A program made the position numbers and the translations under genes. From Undaria pinnatifida (taxonomy: Eukaryota > Sar > Phaeophyceae > Laminariales > Alariaceae): DNA of 64,000 nucleotides. Of the stretch, positions 29,801 to 37,649 are shown in pieces (the first letter of the stretch is position 1; each line of letters opens with the position of its first letter). The DNA lies in NCBI GenBank assembly GCA_012845835.1, contig JABAKD010000013.1, forward strand, positions 1,912,415-1,976,414, given 5' to 3'. The notes under the pieces were generated by a model. The model searched no databases. It was given only the letters and a program-made list of their open reading frames with translations, and was not told where the DNA came from.

Positions 29801-32530
29801 CGGTGTCGGTGTTGAAAAACGCCATTTTTTTTCCTGAGGTACATCACGTGAGGATCTCTACACGCACAAAAAAATGTAAGCTGATTGTGCGTACACGAAA
29901 AAAAGTGCAAGAGGCCCGAAGAACAGAGCCACGAGCTAGAAGTCCAAAATTAAACATTGCAGTGTACCAACAACAAATGGGGTTCCCACGAGTGTGGGCT
30001 AAGGACGCCCGCCGGTCAGAAAACCTTTTAGCTTAAAACCTGCTACGTCTAGCGTATCACGTCACCATGCGATAGCTCCTCGAGATGCATTTCATACTTT
30101 TTCTAAATTCGGTATTTTCAGCGGAATACAGAGCTCCTGGAGCGCACGGATCCCGAAGAATCAGGTGCACCTCTGTCTATGCCAGCGTCAAGGCGAATAC
30201 GGGGGGACGAACTCACTCCATGGTACCGGCGTTCCGGAAGAGGGTGGCGACGTTGGATACCTCCTTTGCGACGAACTGCCCCACGAAGGTAGCGCTCGCG
30301 TATTCTTCCACCTTCACCCCGATGCCAGTGTATCCTATTCGGTGGCGGCCCTAGAGGTAGACGCGGGACGAGACGCGTAGGGAACAGTTTCAGTCCAAGA
30401 CGAACGTAGTCCTTTTGCGGGGCCCCGCTTCAAACGTGTTCCAGATAGCCTAGTTCTTTGTTTCGTTTTTATCGCCGAGGGAGGTGCGTTCGTTTAGGCG
30501 TTAAGATAAACGCGCGCTTCGACGATTTCTTGGCAAAGTCTAGCCCGCCAAGGGCGTCTGAAAACAGTTTGCTTGTTTTGCAGAAGCAGAACACTAATGT
30601 GGCCGTGTGACCAGCCCTCGTGCCCTCTCTGACCAAATATTCTTCCTGGAAAGTCGTTCACGCGAAACACGCACCACCCTAACCGTGTCGCATATGAATA
30701 GGTCTCAACTGGCCAAGCGACAGCAGTGACAAGCGAAAAATTGGGTGCTTACCTCTGTGTTGGGTCCGAAGTTTGTTTCTGGCATGTCGAACACAAGGTT
30801 GGCCCCGGTCATGACAGTGAAGCCCATGTTCACGAACCTGTGAAAACCGTATTCGCGCGTGGACGGCAGACACGGAACGTTGTCATCGCAACCCATTCCG
30901 ATCGGGCCGGAGGATGGTATGTAGCTGTTTGTTGCAGTGTCGGGTTCGGGAAGGATTGTGGTATGTGTTGTAATCCCTGGAGAGAAGGTATATATATACT
31001 AGCTACTGTACACACAACAGCACCGGGTATTGACCTGTCACACATTGCAAGGTGATAAATCCCTTACTACTGGAGTCTGTGACAACGGCCATACAAACCA
31101 AACGCATGACCGTTTATACCAGATACCGTCTGTGTAGTAAGTATCAACTTTCTTCAGCAGGTGCTCCTGGTTCTCAGAAGAAGAAAGGTCTTTGGGACAA
31201 CACTACGAGGCAGTGGGAAAACGTGGTTTTGAACACCATTGGCAGGCCTGGAGGATGCCGGCACGCAAAGAAAGGCTCAACCGGCGGGGAACTTGTTGAG
31301 AGGACGGCCACCTTCAGGCTCATTCTTCGGTTGTGGTGCAGTTAATTTCAATAGCAACAATTAATTAACGTTGCCAAGAACAAGAATCATTTTCCGACGA
31401 TTTAGGGTCACGGAATTCCCGTCAATCAGAAACCAGTTTTGAGGCGTTCTACGGTAGCCCCTTAACCTGTTCTTCAACGAAAGCGCCGGGTTCGAAACCA
31501 GCTCCCGGCCGTATTCCCCAAACTACGGCGCCCCTACGCACCCCGACGCCCCTGTTCGATAGTCGTAGTACTAGTCCTATATTGTATTTGCAAACTCAAG
31601 CAAACATGTGTATATATGAGTCTTCAAATAGTTTTTGCATGTCATCCTTCCTCGTGTCGAGCAGGCATGAATTGTTCGCTAAATACATTCGCTGGTTTTG
31701 GGGGGGGGGGGCTATCGTAGAATCGCTATTTTAGACCATAAGAGTTACCACGCGTCTATGCCCATGTCGTAGGACGCGTCTATGCCCATATCGTAGCACG
31801 CGTCTATGCCCTGGTACATCTAATCAGCAGAAGAAGGGTTCCCGGCGGTGGCAGTATACACAGTCTCCCTTCCGCCCCTCCCTCTCTTTTCTCTGTGCGC
31901 ACGTTTCGATGAACTTCCGTTGTATAATAAGACGTTCTATTGGGGGGCGTGAGTAAATTACCAATCAATGTCCTCGAATCCTGGCACGTCCCCCAGTCAG
32001 GATAGACTACATGTGCTGCTACTAAATGCTGGTCCAGGGCAGAGGTCCGTGCTATTTATATATGTGTTTTTCAACCCAACACGATTTGGAAATTTTTCAA
32101 ACACTCTTAACGAAAAAAGCAAGCCACCGACAAAAAGGCCGCTTGACGGATGTGCTAAAGCGAAAAATGCCGTAAAAGCGAACCGGACACTGCTGGAGCT
32201 CTTGAGCGTGAGGCTTCCCCCTTTGACGACGACAGTCTCCAGCCCATTGGAGTTGATGTCATCCTCATCGAGTCCTTCACATTCGATTGTGTCCACCGCA
32301 TCGAGGCTGATGACCATGTCGCCCGCCATCGGAAAGGGTATGACGAGATAAGTATCGATGTCCACGCATGCCGCCCTGAGGGATGCATTCGCGCGGGAAA
32401 TCAAACGGGAAGGGAACCGTTGGTATGGATGATACAAGGCTTTCGAGTCGCTATCCGGTGAGAACCACACACATGCCGGTGCGCTGTATTCGCACCATGT
32501 TTGTATCATTTCTTTAGAGCTCCACCTCAA
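14736..32530 (-). CDS. Pmp-type beta-helix protein, split gene
   Basis: Eleven minus-strand exons join in frame to about 422 residues: 32530-32184, 30837-30753, 30350-30217, 27757-27692, 25370-25299, 24866-24774, 23440-23366, 21874-21794, 19797-19717, 16623-16485 and 14831-14736. Most encode one rung of the chlamydial polymorphic-outer-membrane-protein repeat. The pattern is F.G.A.F.(N/D)N followed by GG.(G/A)(A/V)V.N, as in FYGKASFNDNVYRGNGGAVS. Such repeats form right-handed parallel beta-helices and are found on surface or secreted proteins. Each boundary has AG before and usually GT after, and the phases agree throughout. Six successive one-rung exons are phase 2-2, so any could be skipped or duplicated without a frameshift. 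At least two further rungs look dead (near 23.05 and 18.78 kb). The 5' end and signal peptide were not found. The last exon is the least certain. Confidence 0.65.
15152..15493 (+). CDS. Hypothetical protein
   Basis: A 113-residue frame with a fairly natural composition, including VHLYDLLDVWNALAGLLNAH and later HSGVTLRQHPLTVKLNTDLF. It lies antisense to the last inferred intron of the Pmp-type gene. No family is recognised. It could be a small gene, a transposon relic or chance. Confidence 0.25.
   Translation: MDQRNLSPLRDKYPQHAYVPSETSILNVHLYDLLDVWNALAGLLNAHRVQQEILGRNFLEAIKHSGVTLRQHPLTVKLNTDLFCLKPRGKTNFTLFFRVKRKSPWWSTERCLL
15955..16340. repeat. (CATCAT)n microsatellite
   Basis: About 385 bp of CAT/CAC trinucleotide repeats inside an inferred intron of the Pmp-type gene. 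Histidine-, isoleucine- and methionine-rich frames here are artefacts. Confidence 0.9.
16485..16623 (-). CDS. Pmp-type gene exon
   Basis: A 139 bp exon (acceptor TTTTCAG, donor TCG|GTACGT) encoding LSKAVIFDGNTADSGAAFAV then INGTLTFEKPEVVRYMNGGV and FDDEYS. Phase 2 start, phase 0 end. Confidence 0.65.
16814..17085. mobile_element. MITE-like element, family A, diverged copy
   Basis: The left end, GCATGCGGCGGTAGAGGTGC, is followed by TACCTCACCCAGAAGCTGAT and CTGGCCTAGG, as in other copies. The inverse right end is poorly kept. It lies just 5' of the 16,485-16,623 exon in the direction of transcription. Confidence 0.5.
17846..18187. repeat. 27 bp minisatellite
   Basis: About twelve copies of ACACATCTACTGACGTGTCT plus TAAACTG, with variants. 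Each unit contains the imperfect palindrome ACACATC..GACGTGT. A stray unit sits at 18,506-18,540. Leucine/threonine-rich and cysteine/serine-rich frames across it are not genes. Confidence 0.9.
18191..18499 (-). mobile_element. MITE-like element, family B, reverse copy
   Basis: An opposite-orientation copy of 12,555-12,798. The ends are CATCGCACGGTATGGGTGCA and TGCAACCGTTACCGTGAGAT. The internal GAGCTC palindrome and GGGCTAAGGCATAGA are kept, with about 60 bp of extra sequence. Confidence 0.6.
18748..18815 (-). pseudogene. Possible decayed Pmp-type exon
   Basis: Reads PGSTATIPTADGHGLAAFPG on the minus strand. The spacing resembles a rung but the Phe and Asn positions are lost and the splice edges are poor. 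Weak. Confidence 0.25.
19717..19797 (-). CDS. Pmp-type gene exon, one rung
   Basis: An 81 bp exon (acceptor CCCGGCAG, donor AC|GTAAGA) encoding FKAAVQFSNNTAADYGGGLG followed by VEGGDV. FSNNTA..GGG is the classic Pmp motif. Phase 2-2. Confidence 0.7.
19816..19838. repeat. G homopolymer tract
   Basis: A near-uninterrupted G run just upstream, on the minus strand, of a Pmp-type exon acceptor, where it supplies a pyrimidine tract. Confidence 0.8.
20150..20312. repeat. GATACAGTGA 10 bp minisatellite
   Basis: About sixteen units of GATACAGTGA with variants. A related GTATGATACA array is at 57.26 kb. Confidence 0.85.
21261..21367 (+). repeat. SINE-like 3' body with poly(A) tail, copy 1
   Basis: GAGTTAAATCGACACACGAC to CCATCCGCCGGAGGAT followed by about 22 A. 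The same ~85 bp body with an A-tail occurs at 52,724-52,829 (plus) and reversed at 37,559-37,645. The A-tail and shared body indicate retroposition. Confidence 0.6.
21363..21470 (-). repeat. tRNA-derived SINE-like sequence
   Basis: The minus strand reads GCCGGTAGTCCAGTAGGTAG (A-box-like), then GGAGTTCGATCC (B-box), ATGGCC, and a T run that would end pol III transcription. The acceptor ends GCCGGTA and TGATGGC pair at most positions. The T-stem is imperfect, so this is a tRNA-derived element rather than a working tRNA. Its 3' half (CCATCAGTGAGGATCGAACT on the plus strand) is duplicated at 21,140-21,212. Confidence 0.5.
21794..21874 (-). CDS. Pmp-type gene exon, one rung
   Basis: An 81 bp exon (acceptor TCCCTCAG, donor GC|GTAAGT) encoding FYGKASFNDNVYRGNGGAVS followed by NYNGSM. 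It is the clearest GGAV rung in the gene. Phase 2-2. Confidence 0.7.
22140..22980. other. Intron of the Pmp-type gene; nothing specific recognised
   Basis: No repeat family or exon was recognised here. A plus-strand frame (22,373-22,855) lies antisense and has no domain signature. Confidence 0.35.
23011..23080 (-). pseudogene. Decayed Pmp-type exon
   Basis: Reads FYGTVPGTVVSNDYGERVAA followed by SN, which lines up with the live rung at 23,366-23,440. There is no AG immediately before the expected start (it reads GGGCCG), and the 3' edge reads CGCAAAGTACGC, giving the wrong phase. It is probably a dead exon lying in an intron. Confidence 0.4.
23366..23440 (-). CDS. Pmp-type gene exon, one rung
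   Basis: A 75 bp exon (acceptor CCGTGCAG, donor AA|GTAATA) encoding FRGDTAFKNNNCGEGVAVYN plus EGTI, a textbook rung. Phase 2-2. Confidence 0.7.
23660..23925. repeat. CAAACACGT 9 bp minisatellite
   Basis: About thirty units of CAAACACGT/CAAACACGC. All six frames are open across parts of it. Confidence 0.9.
24500..24750. repeat. Duplicated intron segment
   Basis: Near 24,523-24,560 and 24,708-24,745 the sequence repeats GGACCAGCTATATCAGAG and GGATCAACTGTATCAGAG in similar surroundings. This is a local duplication in the intron of the Pmp-type gene downstream of its GC-donor exon. Confidence 0.4.
24774..24866 (-). CDS. Pmp-type gene exon, one rung, GC donor
   Basis: A 93 bp exon (acceptor GGCCAG). 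It includes FSEGATFDNNAFDFDGAWGC followed by SVANHDTSKI. In-frame continuation requires the donor AAG|GCGAGT, a GC-AG intron with otherwise consensus flanks. Phase 2-2. Confidence 0.6.
25299..25370 (-). CDS. Pmp-type gene exon, one rung
   Basis: A 72 bp exon (acceptor CCCACCAG, donor AG|GTTCGT) encoding FRGDATFKDNQYLALSNRDS and AFV. The FRGDATFKDN start is a canonical rung motif. Phase 2-2. Confidence 0.65.
25648..25999. mobile_element. MITE-like element, family A, with internal hairpin
   Basis: The left end, ACGCGTGCTACGTACGATAT, is inverse to ACCTCTATCGTAGCCCGCG on the right. It holds GACGACGGGGCTTCTTAAC and GTACCTAGGCGATGGGATTT, i.e. the family A blocks in reverse order. An additional 108 bp hairpin (25,829-25,936) sits near its right end. 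Confidence 0.6.
25829..25936. repeat. Long inverted repeat (hairpin)
   Basis: GGGAGCTTAAGACCTCTCCC is inverse to GGGAGAGGTCTTAAGCTCCC, and the pairing continues inward for about 40 bases per arm with few mismatches, leaving a loop of ~25 bases. Within the Pmp-type transcript it would fold into a stable stem. Confidence 0.75.
26095..26220. repeat. Right half of a family A element
   Basis: AATAGCATTAATAGGTTATG, GAGCCCCGTTATTCGGAAT and GCCGAAAAAAGGTG match the right-hand third of family A. The left half is unclear. Confidence 0.5.
26225..27060. other. Intron of the Pmp-type gene; nothing specific recognised
   Basis: Only short frames on both strands are present. No repeat or exon signature was recognised. 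Confidence 0.35.
27252..27375. repeat. (CATAT)n microsatellite
   Basis: About 24 units of the pentanucleotide ATCAT/CATAT. Confidence 0.9.
27692..27757 (-). CDS. Pmp-type gene exon, one rung
   Basis: A 66 bp exon (acceptor GCGCTAG, donor AA|GTGAGT) encoding FLNEVFVQDGGNVLRDNTGV plus V. Phase 2-2. Its acceptor is the apparent source of the degenerate repeat array upstream of it in transcription (27,760-28,440). Confidence 0.6.
27760..28440 (-). repeat. Degenerate array of acceptor-like sequences
   Basis: On the minus strand, copies of CGGGCGCTAGGTTTCTGAAA-like sequence recur about every 60 bases (for example near 27,805, 27,915, 27,975 and 28,415), interrupted by the family D element. The 27,692-27,757 exon begins at the same GCGCTAG|GTTTTTGAA. 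The array appears to consist of decayed duplicates of that 3' splice site; related units recur at 29,150-29,240. Confidence 0.5.
28071..28291 (+). mobile_element. MITE-like element, family D, full copy
   Basis: The left end, CAGCTGTGAAATCGAATATT, and the right end, AAAATCTGACAGCTG, are inverse at CAGCTGT.A.AT. It contains GCAAGCTGTGTGTGATACTC and GGCGACTCCCCTTGCAACTA. Length is 221 bp. Partial or reverse copies lie at 2,230, 6,606 and 8,262. Confidence 0.6.
28441..28790. repeat. GGCTAGGTCAA 11 bp minisatellite
   Basis: About thirty-two copies of GGCTAGGTCAA (variant GACTAGGTCAA), very homogeneous except near 28,655-28,680. It lies inside the Pmp-type gene intron. Confidence 0.95.
28800..30210. 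other. Intron of the Pmp-type gene; no further feature supported
   Basis: Contains short A and G runs and acceptor-array-like units at 29,150-29,240. A 114-residue minus-strand frame (28,935-29,279) lacks recognisable motifs. Confidence 0.35.
30217..30350 (-). CDS. Pmp-type gene exon
   Basis: A 134 bp exon (acceptor ACCTCTAG, donor GA|GTGAGT). It contains the rung ASATFVGQFVAKEVSNVATL followed by FRNAGTM. Phase 0 to 2. Confidence 0.6.
30753..30837 (-). CDS. Pmp-type gene exon
   Basis: An 85 bp exon (acceptor TTTTCACAG, donor GAG|GTAAGC) encoding FVNMGFTVMTGANLVFDMPE and eight more residues. It completes the split codon of the preceding exon and ends in phase 0. Confidence 0.6.
30840..31445. 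other. Intron of the Pmp-type gene; nothing specific recognised
   Basis: No repeat family or exon was recognised here. A 97-residue plus frame (31,052-31,345) has no domain signature. Confidence 0.35.
31446..31723 (-). mobile_element. MITE-like element, family C, copy 2
   Basis: A reverse copy of 11,491-11,726. The ends are GTTCTACGGTAGCCCC and GGGGCTATCGTAGAAT. The CATCCTTCCTCGTGTCGAGC and GAAACCAGCTCCC blocks are shared. It is 278 bp, slightly longer than copy 1. Confidence 0.6.
31745..31815. repeat. Short tandem repeat, 27 bp x 3
   Basis: Three copies of ACGCGTCTATGCCCATGTCG plus TAG, resembling terminal sequences of family A. Possibly a tandemly multiplied element end. Confidence 0.6.
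32184..32530 (-). CDS. Pmp-type gene, first recognised exon
   Basis: A 347 bp exon (acceptor TTACCAG, donor CG|GTTCGC) encoding 115 residues. It begins LRWSSKEMIQTWCEYSAPAC and ends GGSLTLKSSSSV. The acidic stretch CEGLDEDDINSN and the end fit the lead-in to a beta-helix. The exon must be preceded by at least one more. The first base after its acceptor is in phase 0 and it ends in phase 2, matching the next exon. Confidence 0.5.
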
Positions 32531-32534
32531 CTGG

Positions 32535-32935
32535 TAAGAGGTTTTATCCTCAGCGCTCTCTTCTGGGCAAGCTGTGGGAGCAGGTGGCTCTCCGTGCCCC
32601 GCGGGAACAGAACCTGTCACAGGTTGGGTGCTTGTCCCCCCAACACATCAAATCAAATATGTTTTCCTTGGAGCCAGTACTATGTGCTGCCAAAGCAATC
32701 CTCGAGGCTGGGGAATATCCCATACGAATAGTGCCACAAATCGAATGGAAGGATTCGGGTTGGGCCCTCTTTGTATTGATGGTATACCGCAGGCCGTGAT
32801 AACGTTATTTTTGCCTGCTGGTGCTCCACCGCGGGGATACGGTGGACTCCCTACGTCATATTTGATTTTGTTTGGTAGCAGCCTTCATTGTGACCACGGG
32901 GTAGAACCGGAATAAATGCAACACTGCCAAAACGT
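32535..32935. other. Region upstream of the first recognised Pmp-type exon
   Basis: On the minus strand this should hold the intron or the 5' part of the Pmp-type gene. No signal peptide exon or promoter could be identified. Confidence 0.3.
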
Positions 32936-32939
32936 TGTC

Positions 32940-33178
32940 GCATCATCAACAGCATCATCGTCGTTGTCATCATCGTCATCATCACCATCATCACCATCAT
33001 CATCATCATCGTCATCATCGTCATCATCATCATCATCGTCATCATCATCATCATCATCATCTCCGCCATCATCATCATCATCATCTACGTCATCATCATC
33101 GTCATCGTCAGCAGCATCATCATCGCCATCGTCAACATCATCATTACCATCATCATCATCATCACCAACATCGTTATG
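32940..33178. repeat. (CATCAT/CGTCAT)n microsatellite
   Basis: About 240 bp of CAT-based trinucleotide repeats. Serine- and histidine-rich plus frames and a methionine-rich minus frame are artefacts. Confidence 0.9.
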
Positions 33179-33461
33179 AGCATGTCTTTGGACTGCCGAG
33201 ATGACGCAGCAACAAGCAACTCAAGCTGTAGAACGCGGCACACACAGTCTCCCGCAACTTGCGAATATATTCACAACATCTTCCGAGCCCCTATCCTATT
33301 CAAACGAAGATTCTTCAAGCTCCAGCTTGTAGCCTTCTTGCACTGCAGAAATCATGCTGCAACATCAATTCCGAGTATAAGTGTGTGTTCTCTGTGACAA
33401 AGCTGCAGCAATAAACGTTGTGAAGGAGATAGAGATCCCCAGGAAGGCAGAACGAGCCGAC

Positions 33462-33571
33462 GGGGGGCAGGGGGGGGGAGGGGGGAGGGAGGGGGGGGGA
33501 GGGGGAGGGGGAGAGGGGGGGGAGAGGGGGGGGAGGGGGGGGGGGGGGGGAGGGGGGGAGGCAAGGCCACA
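33462..33571. repeat. G-rich low-complexity tract
   Basis: GGGGGAGGG-type runs, similar to 8,425-8,598. Proline-rich minus-strand frames are compositional. Confidence 0.85.
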
Positions 33572-33592
33572 GCCATGACGCGGAAACGGAAA

Positions 33593-33861
33593 CACAGGCC
33601 ACGGTAAAGGGGCATCAACAAGACTTTCCCATTAGGGAAGTATATCGCCCTCAATAGAGGACAAAAACAGTTTTTCCCGCAAATCGAACGTGAAACCCGA
33701 CGAGCTAACCCGCGACCTACTGTAGGCATTAATAGCATTCAGATTTTGGAAACAAGAACGACATAGTTGCGACGACTTTGGGCTATAAGGAGCCCGCCAT
33801 TCAGGAAAATATGCTTTCCGATAAATCTCGAAGAGTTGCCTCTATCGTGGCACACACGTGT
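33593..33861. mobile_element. MITE-like element, family A, diverged copy
   Basis: The left end, ACACAGGCCACGGTAAAGG, and the right end, GCCTCTATCGTGGCACACAC, are partly inverse. It keeps GCATTAATAGCATT, AAGGAGCCCGCCATTC and the T-poor right block. It is followed directly by an ATTCATC microsatellite. Confidence 0.5.
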
Positions 33862-34318
33862 TTTCAATCATCATTCATCATCATTCATCATCATTCATCA
33901 TCATTCATCATCATTCATCATCACTCATCTTATTCCATCATCTTCATTCATTTTCATTCATCATCATTCACCATCATTCATCATCATTCATATTCATCAT
34001 CATTCATGTTCATTCATCATCATTCATCATCATTCATCATCATTCATCATCATTCATCATCATTCATCGTCATTCATCATCATCCATCTTCATTCATATT
34101 CATTCATCATGATTCACCATCATCATTCATCATCATTCATGATTATTCATCTTCATTCATCATTTCATCATCATTCATCATCATTCATCATCATTTATCA
34201 TCATTCATTGATCATCATCCATCATCACTCATCATCATTCATCATAACTCATCATTCATCATCATTCATCTTCATTCATCTTCGTCCATCATCATTCATC
34301 ATCATTCATCTTCATCGA
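33862..34318. repeat. (ATTCATCATC)n minisatellite
   Basis: About 450 bp of ATTCATCATC with TTC variants, all plus frames open. Histidine/serine/isoleucine-rich frames here are artefacts. Confidence 0.9.
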
Positions 34319-34687
34319 GGGAGCGTGTGGGCAAGATTAGGCTTTGAGAGAAGAAGGTGTAGTAGGTGGTATATGATCGTGTACGGAGAGCGAAAGGTGA
34401 AGCAAACGTGTGGCGCAGGCCACAGAGAAGATGAGAGGATCGATGGCGGACCTTCATAAGAGTGTGGAGTTAGACCTCGTGCACGGGCTTTTTTTTTCCA
34501 ATTCGGTGGTTTTCTTCTCGTTAATAATGTTGGTGGTTATCGTCAGTGCTCACCCTTGAAATCAATTCTGCACAATGGCGGATGGCAACATATAGTAATC
34601 ACAACAAATAAAAATGAGATGCGCGGTAGGCAGAGAACTCTTTCTATGGCAGGCACGTCATACATTTCTTTTATGGTCGGGACGCTA

Positions 34688-34948
34688 CGATATTAACGTC
34701 AGGACGTTTTTTGCCAAGTCCATCGCCGCTCAAAACCTTGATCACGTGGGTATAGACAGTGTGCTTCTTTGCTGCACGCGCGTGCTATACTTTGCCTGGA
34801 AACTATTTAGGCAGATGAACTTAGCCAGCAGATTCGATGTTTCCAGAGATTTGTTACCATATCGATATTTTGTTAATAAAAACGTCAGGATGTTTTTGCC
34901 AGCCGATCAAAACCTTGATCACCTGGGTATAGACACTGTTTGCGGGAT
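34688..34948. repeat. Direct duplication of ~80 bp
   Basis: AACGTCAGGACGTTTTTTGC with CAAAACCTTGATCACGTGGG (34,697-34,755) recurs at 34,881-34,930. The CTTTGCCTGGAAACTATTTA block between them recurs near 36,101, next to element R copy 2. Confidence 0.55.
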
Positions 34949-35350
34949 TCGTAGCGCGTATGGGGGAGGAGCGTCTGCCACAGAGGGTGATCTTTGGGGA
35001 GTTTGTTGGGGGTAAGGGCTACTCAGGGGGGCAAGAGAAAGACTGGATGGATCATCTGAAGGAGGATATGTCGGTCTTTGGAATTAAATTCGAAGGATGG
35101 CGAAAGGCTGCTCAAAAGACCGGCAGATATGGTTTCGACGAGTAGAGGAGGGAGCTGAGTTGTTGATGCGGAATTGGCATGAGACGGAGAGACGCAAAGC
35201 TGCAGAGCGACGCGCAAAGGGTGCGGCAGCGCCATCCACCGTCGGCATCTTTAAGTGGCCGGGGGAAGGGGAGAGGCGGGGAAGGGGGACAGGTGGGAAG
35301 GGGGACGGGGGGGAAGGGGGGAAGGGGGGGAGGGCGACGGGGGGGTGTCC

Positions 35351-36068
35351 TGCCCAAGAGACTGAAGTCTGGGTCTGGAAATCATCGTCTGGACATGTGT
35401 GGGCCTTCCAATGGCCGTCACAAGGTAGCGTAAGACCGCCCTGACTTCTTCGCCATGTTGCGTTCTCTGCCCCAGTGCCGTTGATGATGCACTTGGTACC
35501 CTCTATGAGCCCAATGCCGTCTGCAGTCAGTTCCTATGGTCTGCTGGATTGACATTTTTTTTCTTTCCTTTTCTTGCTTCCTCTTCTTGTCTTGTCTTTT
35601 CTTGCTTTTCTTGCCTTTTCTTTATTTTCTTCTGTTTTTCGTTTTTCGCTTTTTTGTCTATTCTTTCCTTTATCTTCTTTTCTATTATTTGTTTCTTTTT
35701 TCCAGTTGACTCGCGTCTGTCGTGCGTATGCGTAGTGATAGGTACTGCGTGCAATATATACGTGGTAGTCTTTCTTGGGTGGCAAGCGGTATGGTCGGTT
35801 TTTCCAGGCGCGAGTAGTGAGACGTATGCACCAGTATGGACCTGGCACATCGTAGGTAGACTGGCTCCCGATTTATTTTCACTTTTTTATATGTTTCTGG
35901 TGGAGGCACGAATTGCGTCGGCTGTGATATATGCGTGTATCACCTTTGGTTTGTGTTTTTTCCCTGGGGTATTCCTCAGCTCCAGAGTGACTGGAGCCTG
36001 TCCTGTGACCACGAATTTGATTATGCGAGTTAATGTAAGAACAACAACAACAGCAACAGCAACAACAA
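35351..36068 (+). mobile_element. Element R, long copy 2
   Basis: Matches 8,605-9,275 end to end. It is preceded by a G-rich tract (35,265-35,345) and followed by (CAA)n (36,037-36,068). The T/C-rich middle gives phenylalanine-rich plus and lysine-rich minus frames that are not genes. No transposition protein is encoded. Confidence 0.65.
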
Positions 36069-36189
36069 CGTGGTCCATTGCTGTACACGTCTTCGTATGC
36101 TTTGCCTGGAAACGATTTAGTCAGGGGAACTTTCCTAAAAGATTCGATGTTTCCAGGAATTTCTTACTATAATAATACGGAGATGTTTT

Positions 36190-37555
36190 GCTAGTAAAAT
36201 GAGGAGGAAGGCCGTGGTCTGCAACTCCGATATCGGACTCCACAAATGGGAACAATAAAAAAAAAAGCGAAGGCGGTGCAGCCGCGTTTCTGGCCGGTTT
36301 TGGGTCAACAACTCCCTCAAGGAATTTGGTCCAAAAAAGGTTTCCAGTTGGAACGGCGTTAAGACTTGTGGAAGTTGTGTCAGACCCGGCTGTCCCCCCT
36401 TCGAGTGCACGATTTCTCCTCTTGAATATGCCACGTCACATGCTCGGAAACAATTTTGAAAGCAACTGCTCTGTTCTCCGTTACATCAATCGGCACAATT
36501 TTTTATGTTCCTTGATCGTCGTGCGATGCTTTTTTGGAAAACAAGGTTATTTCTTCGACCATACTTCCCACGGTGATAAGAATCGGGGTGGTCCCGCGTT
36601 TCAATAGAAATGTATTGCCCTTGGCGAGTCGTGCGTTCTATGGGACTGTTTGCTCCTTGGTGTTCACTCCTTGGTGTCCGATGTTTGTCATTGTCGTTCG
36701 GTGCGCGGTACTTCTTGGTGTGGTCTACTTGTAGTCTATTGTTTTACAGAGCTCCGACAGGAATCTATCCATTACGTTAGTAATGTACTGTGTGTACGCA
36801 CGGGAAGCAAAGAGAATGTGAGTACCGATAACCTCAATAACCGATGCGCATACAGCAATAATAATTTGTTCGCAAAAAGGCAGCCCAGAACAAATTTGTA
36901 TGTGGCGTCACGTAGTGCTGGGCCATCGGTCTTAAAACCCATGGGCAGATAGCTCCGGAGTCGACATCGACGACCTTTGACGAGACAGAGACCACTCGAC
37001 TAGCGACACATTACTGAGTTATCCGAGATGCAGGAGGGACGGACGATATGCGGCACATGTCTCGCTCGGCACCTCGATGAAAGCCGCCACCGATTTCCCT
37101 CGAGAATGGATGGACCGATCGTAGAAATGTTGTCACGGTCTACTAGCCTAGGGATCGCGTCAAACGTGGTGCGGTTAATGAGAGGATACAAAAAAACGAA
37201 ATCAGGGGTTGACCCAAGTCCCGAAGAGAAGGCTTGCAAGGTCCCTCCTTACGGTACAGAGGAGCCGCGTTTATCGAGCCTATAAACAGACAGCTATAAT
37301 AGCTTATCATGTGTGGTACGATAGACAGGTAGCACCAAACTATTTTCTGACCGGAGAGGACCCTTAACGCCTTCTTTTCAACTGGAAATCATTTTTTACA
37401 AAATTGCTTGAAGTTAGTATAGGGAGATATTTTGGGGCTCTAAAGGGAAATTGTCGGGGAATGCCATATTCTTGTTTCGCAAAATAAATGTTCCTTTTTT
37501 TTCACCTCTACTATTGATAATAGGCCGTTTAACCGTTTGTTCGTCGGGTGCACTT
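36190..37555. other. No supported gene
   Basis: Several 60-100 residue frames occur on both strands, none with motifs. A left-end family A sequence (GTGTGGTACGATAGACAGGT) is at 37,308-37,330. Confidence 0.4.
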
Positions 37556-37558
37556 TAA

Positions 37559-37645
37559 TTTTTTTTTTTTTTTTTTTTATCCTCCGGCGGATGGGGAAAA
37601 ATAAAGCTTTAGCTCACCACACTTCCACGTATTTTCATACATTAT
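37559..37645 (-). repeat. SINE-like 3' body with poly(A) tail, copy 2
   Basis: The reverse complement reads ...CTTCCACGTATTTTCATACA inverted, ending in CCGCCGGAGGAT and about 20 A. It is truncated at its 5' side relative to the copies at 21,261 and 52,724. Confidence 0.6.
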
Positions 37646-37649
37646 TCGC

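Noticed and set aside
33767-34459. 230-residue His/Ser/Ile-rich frame
   Set aside because: Arises from the ATTCATCATC minisatellite; three overlapping frames are open.
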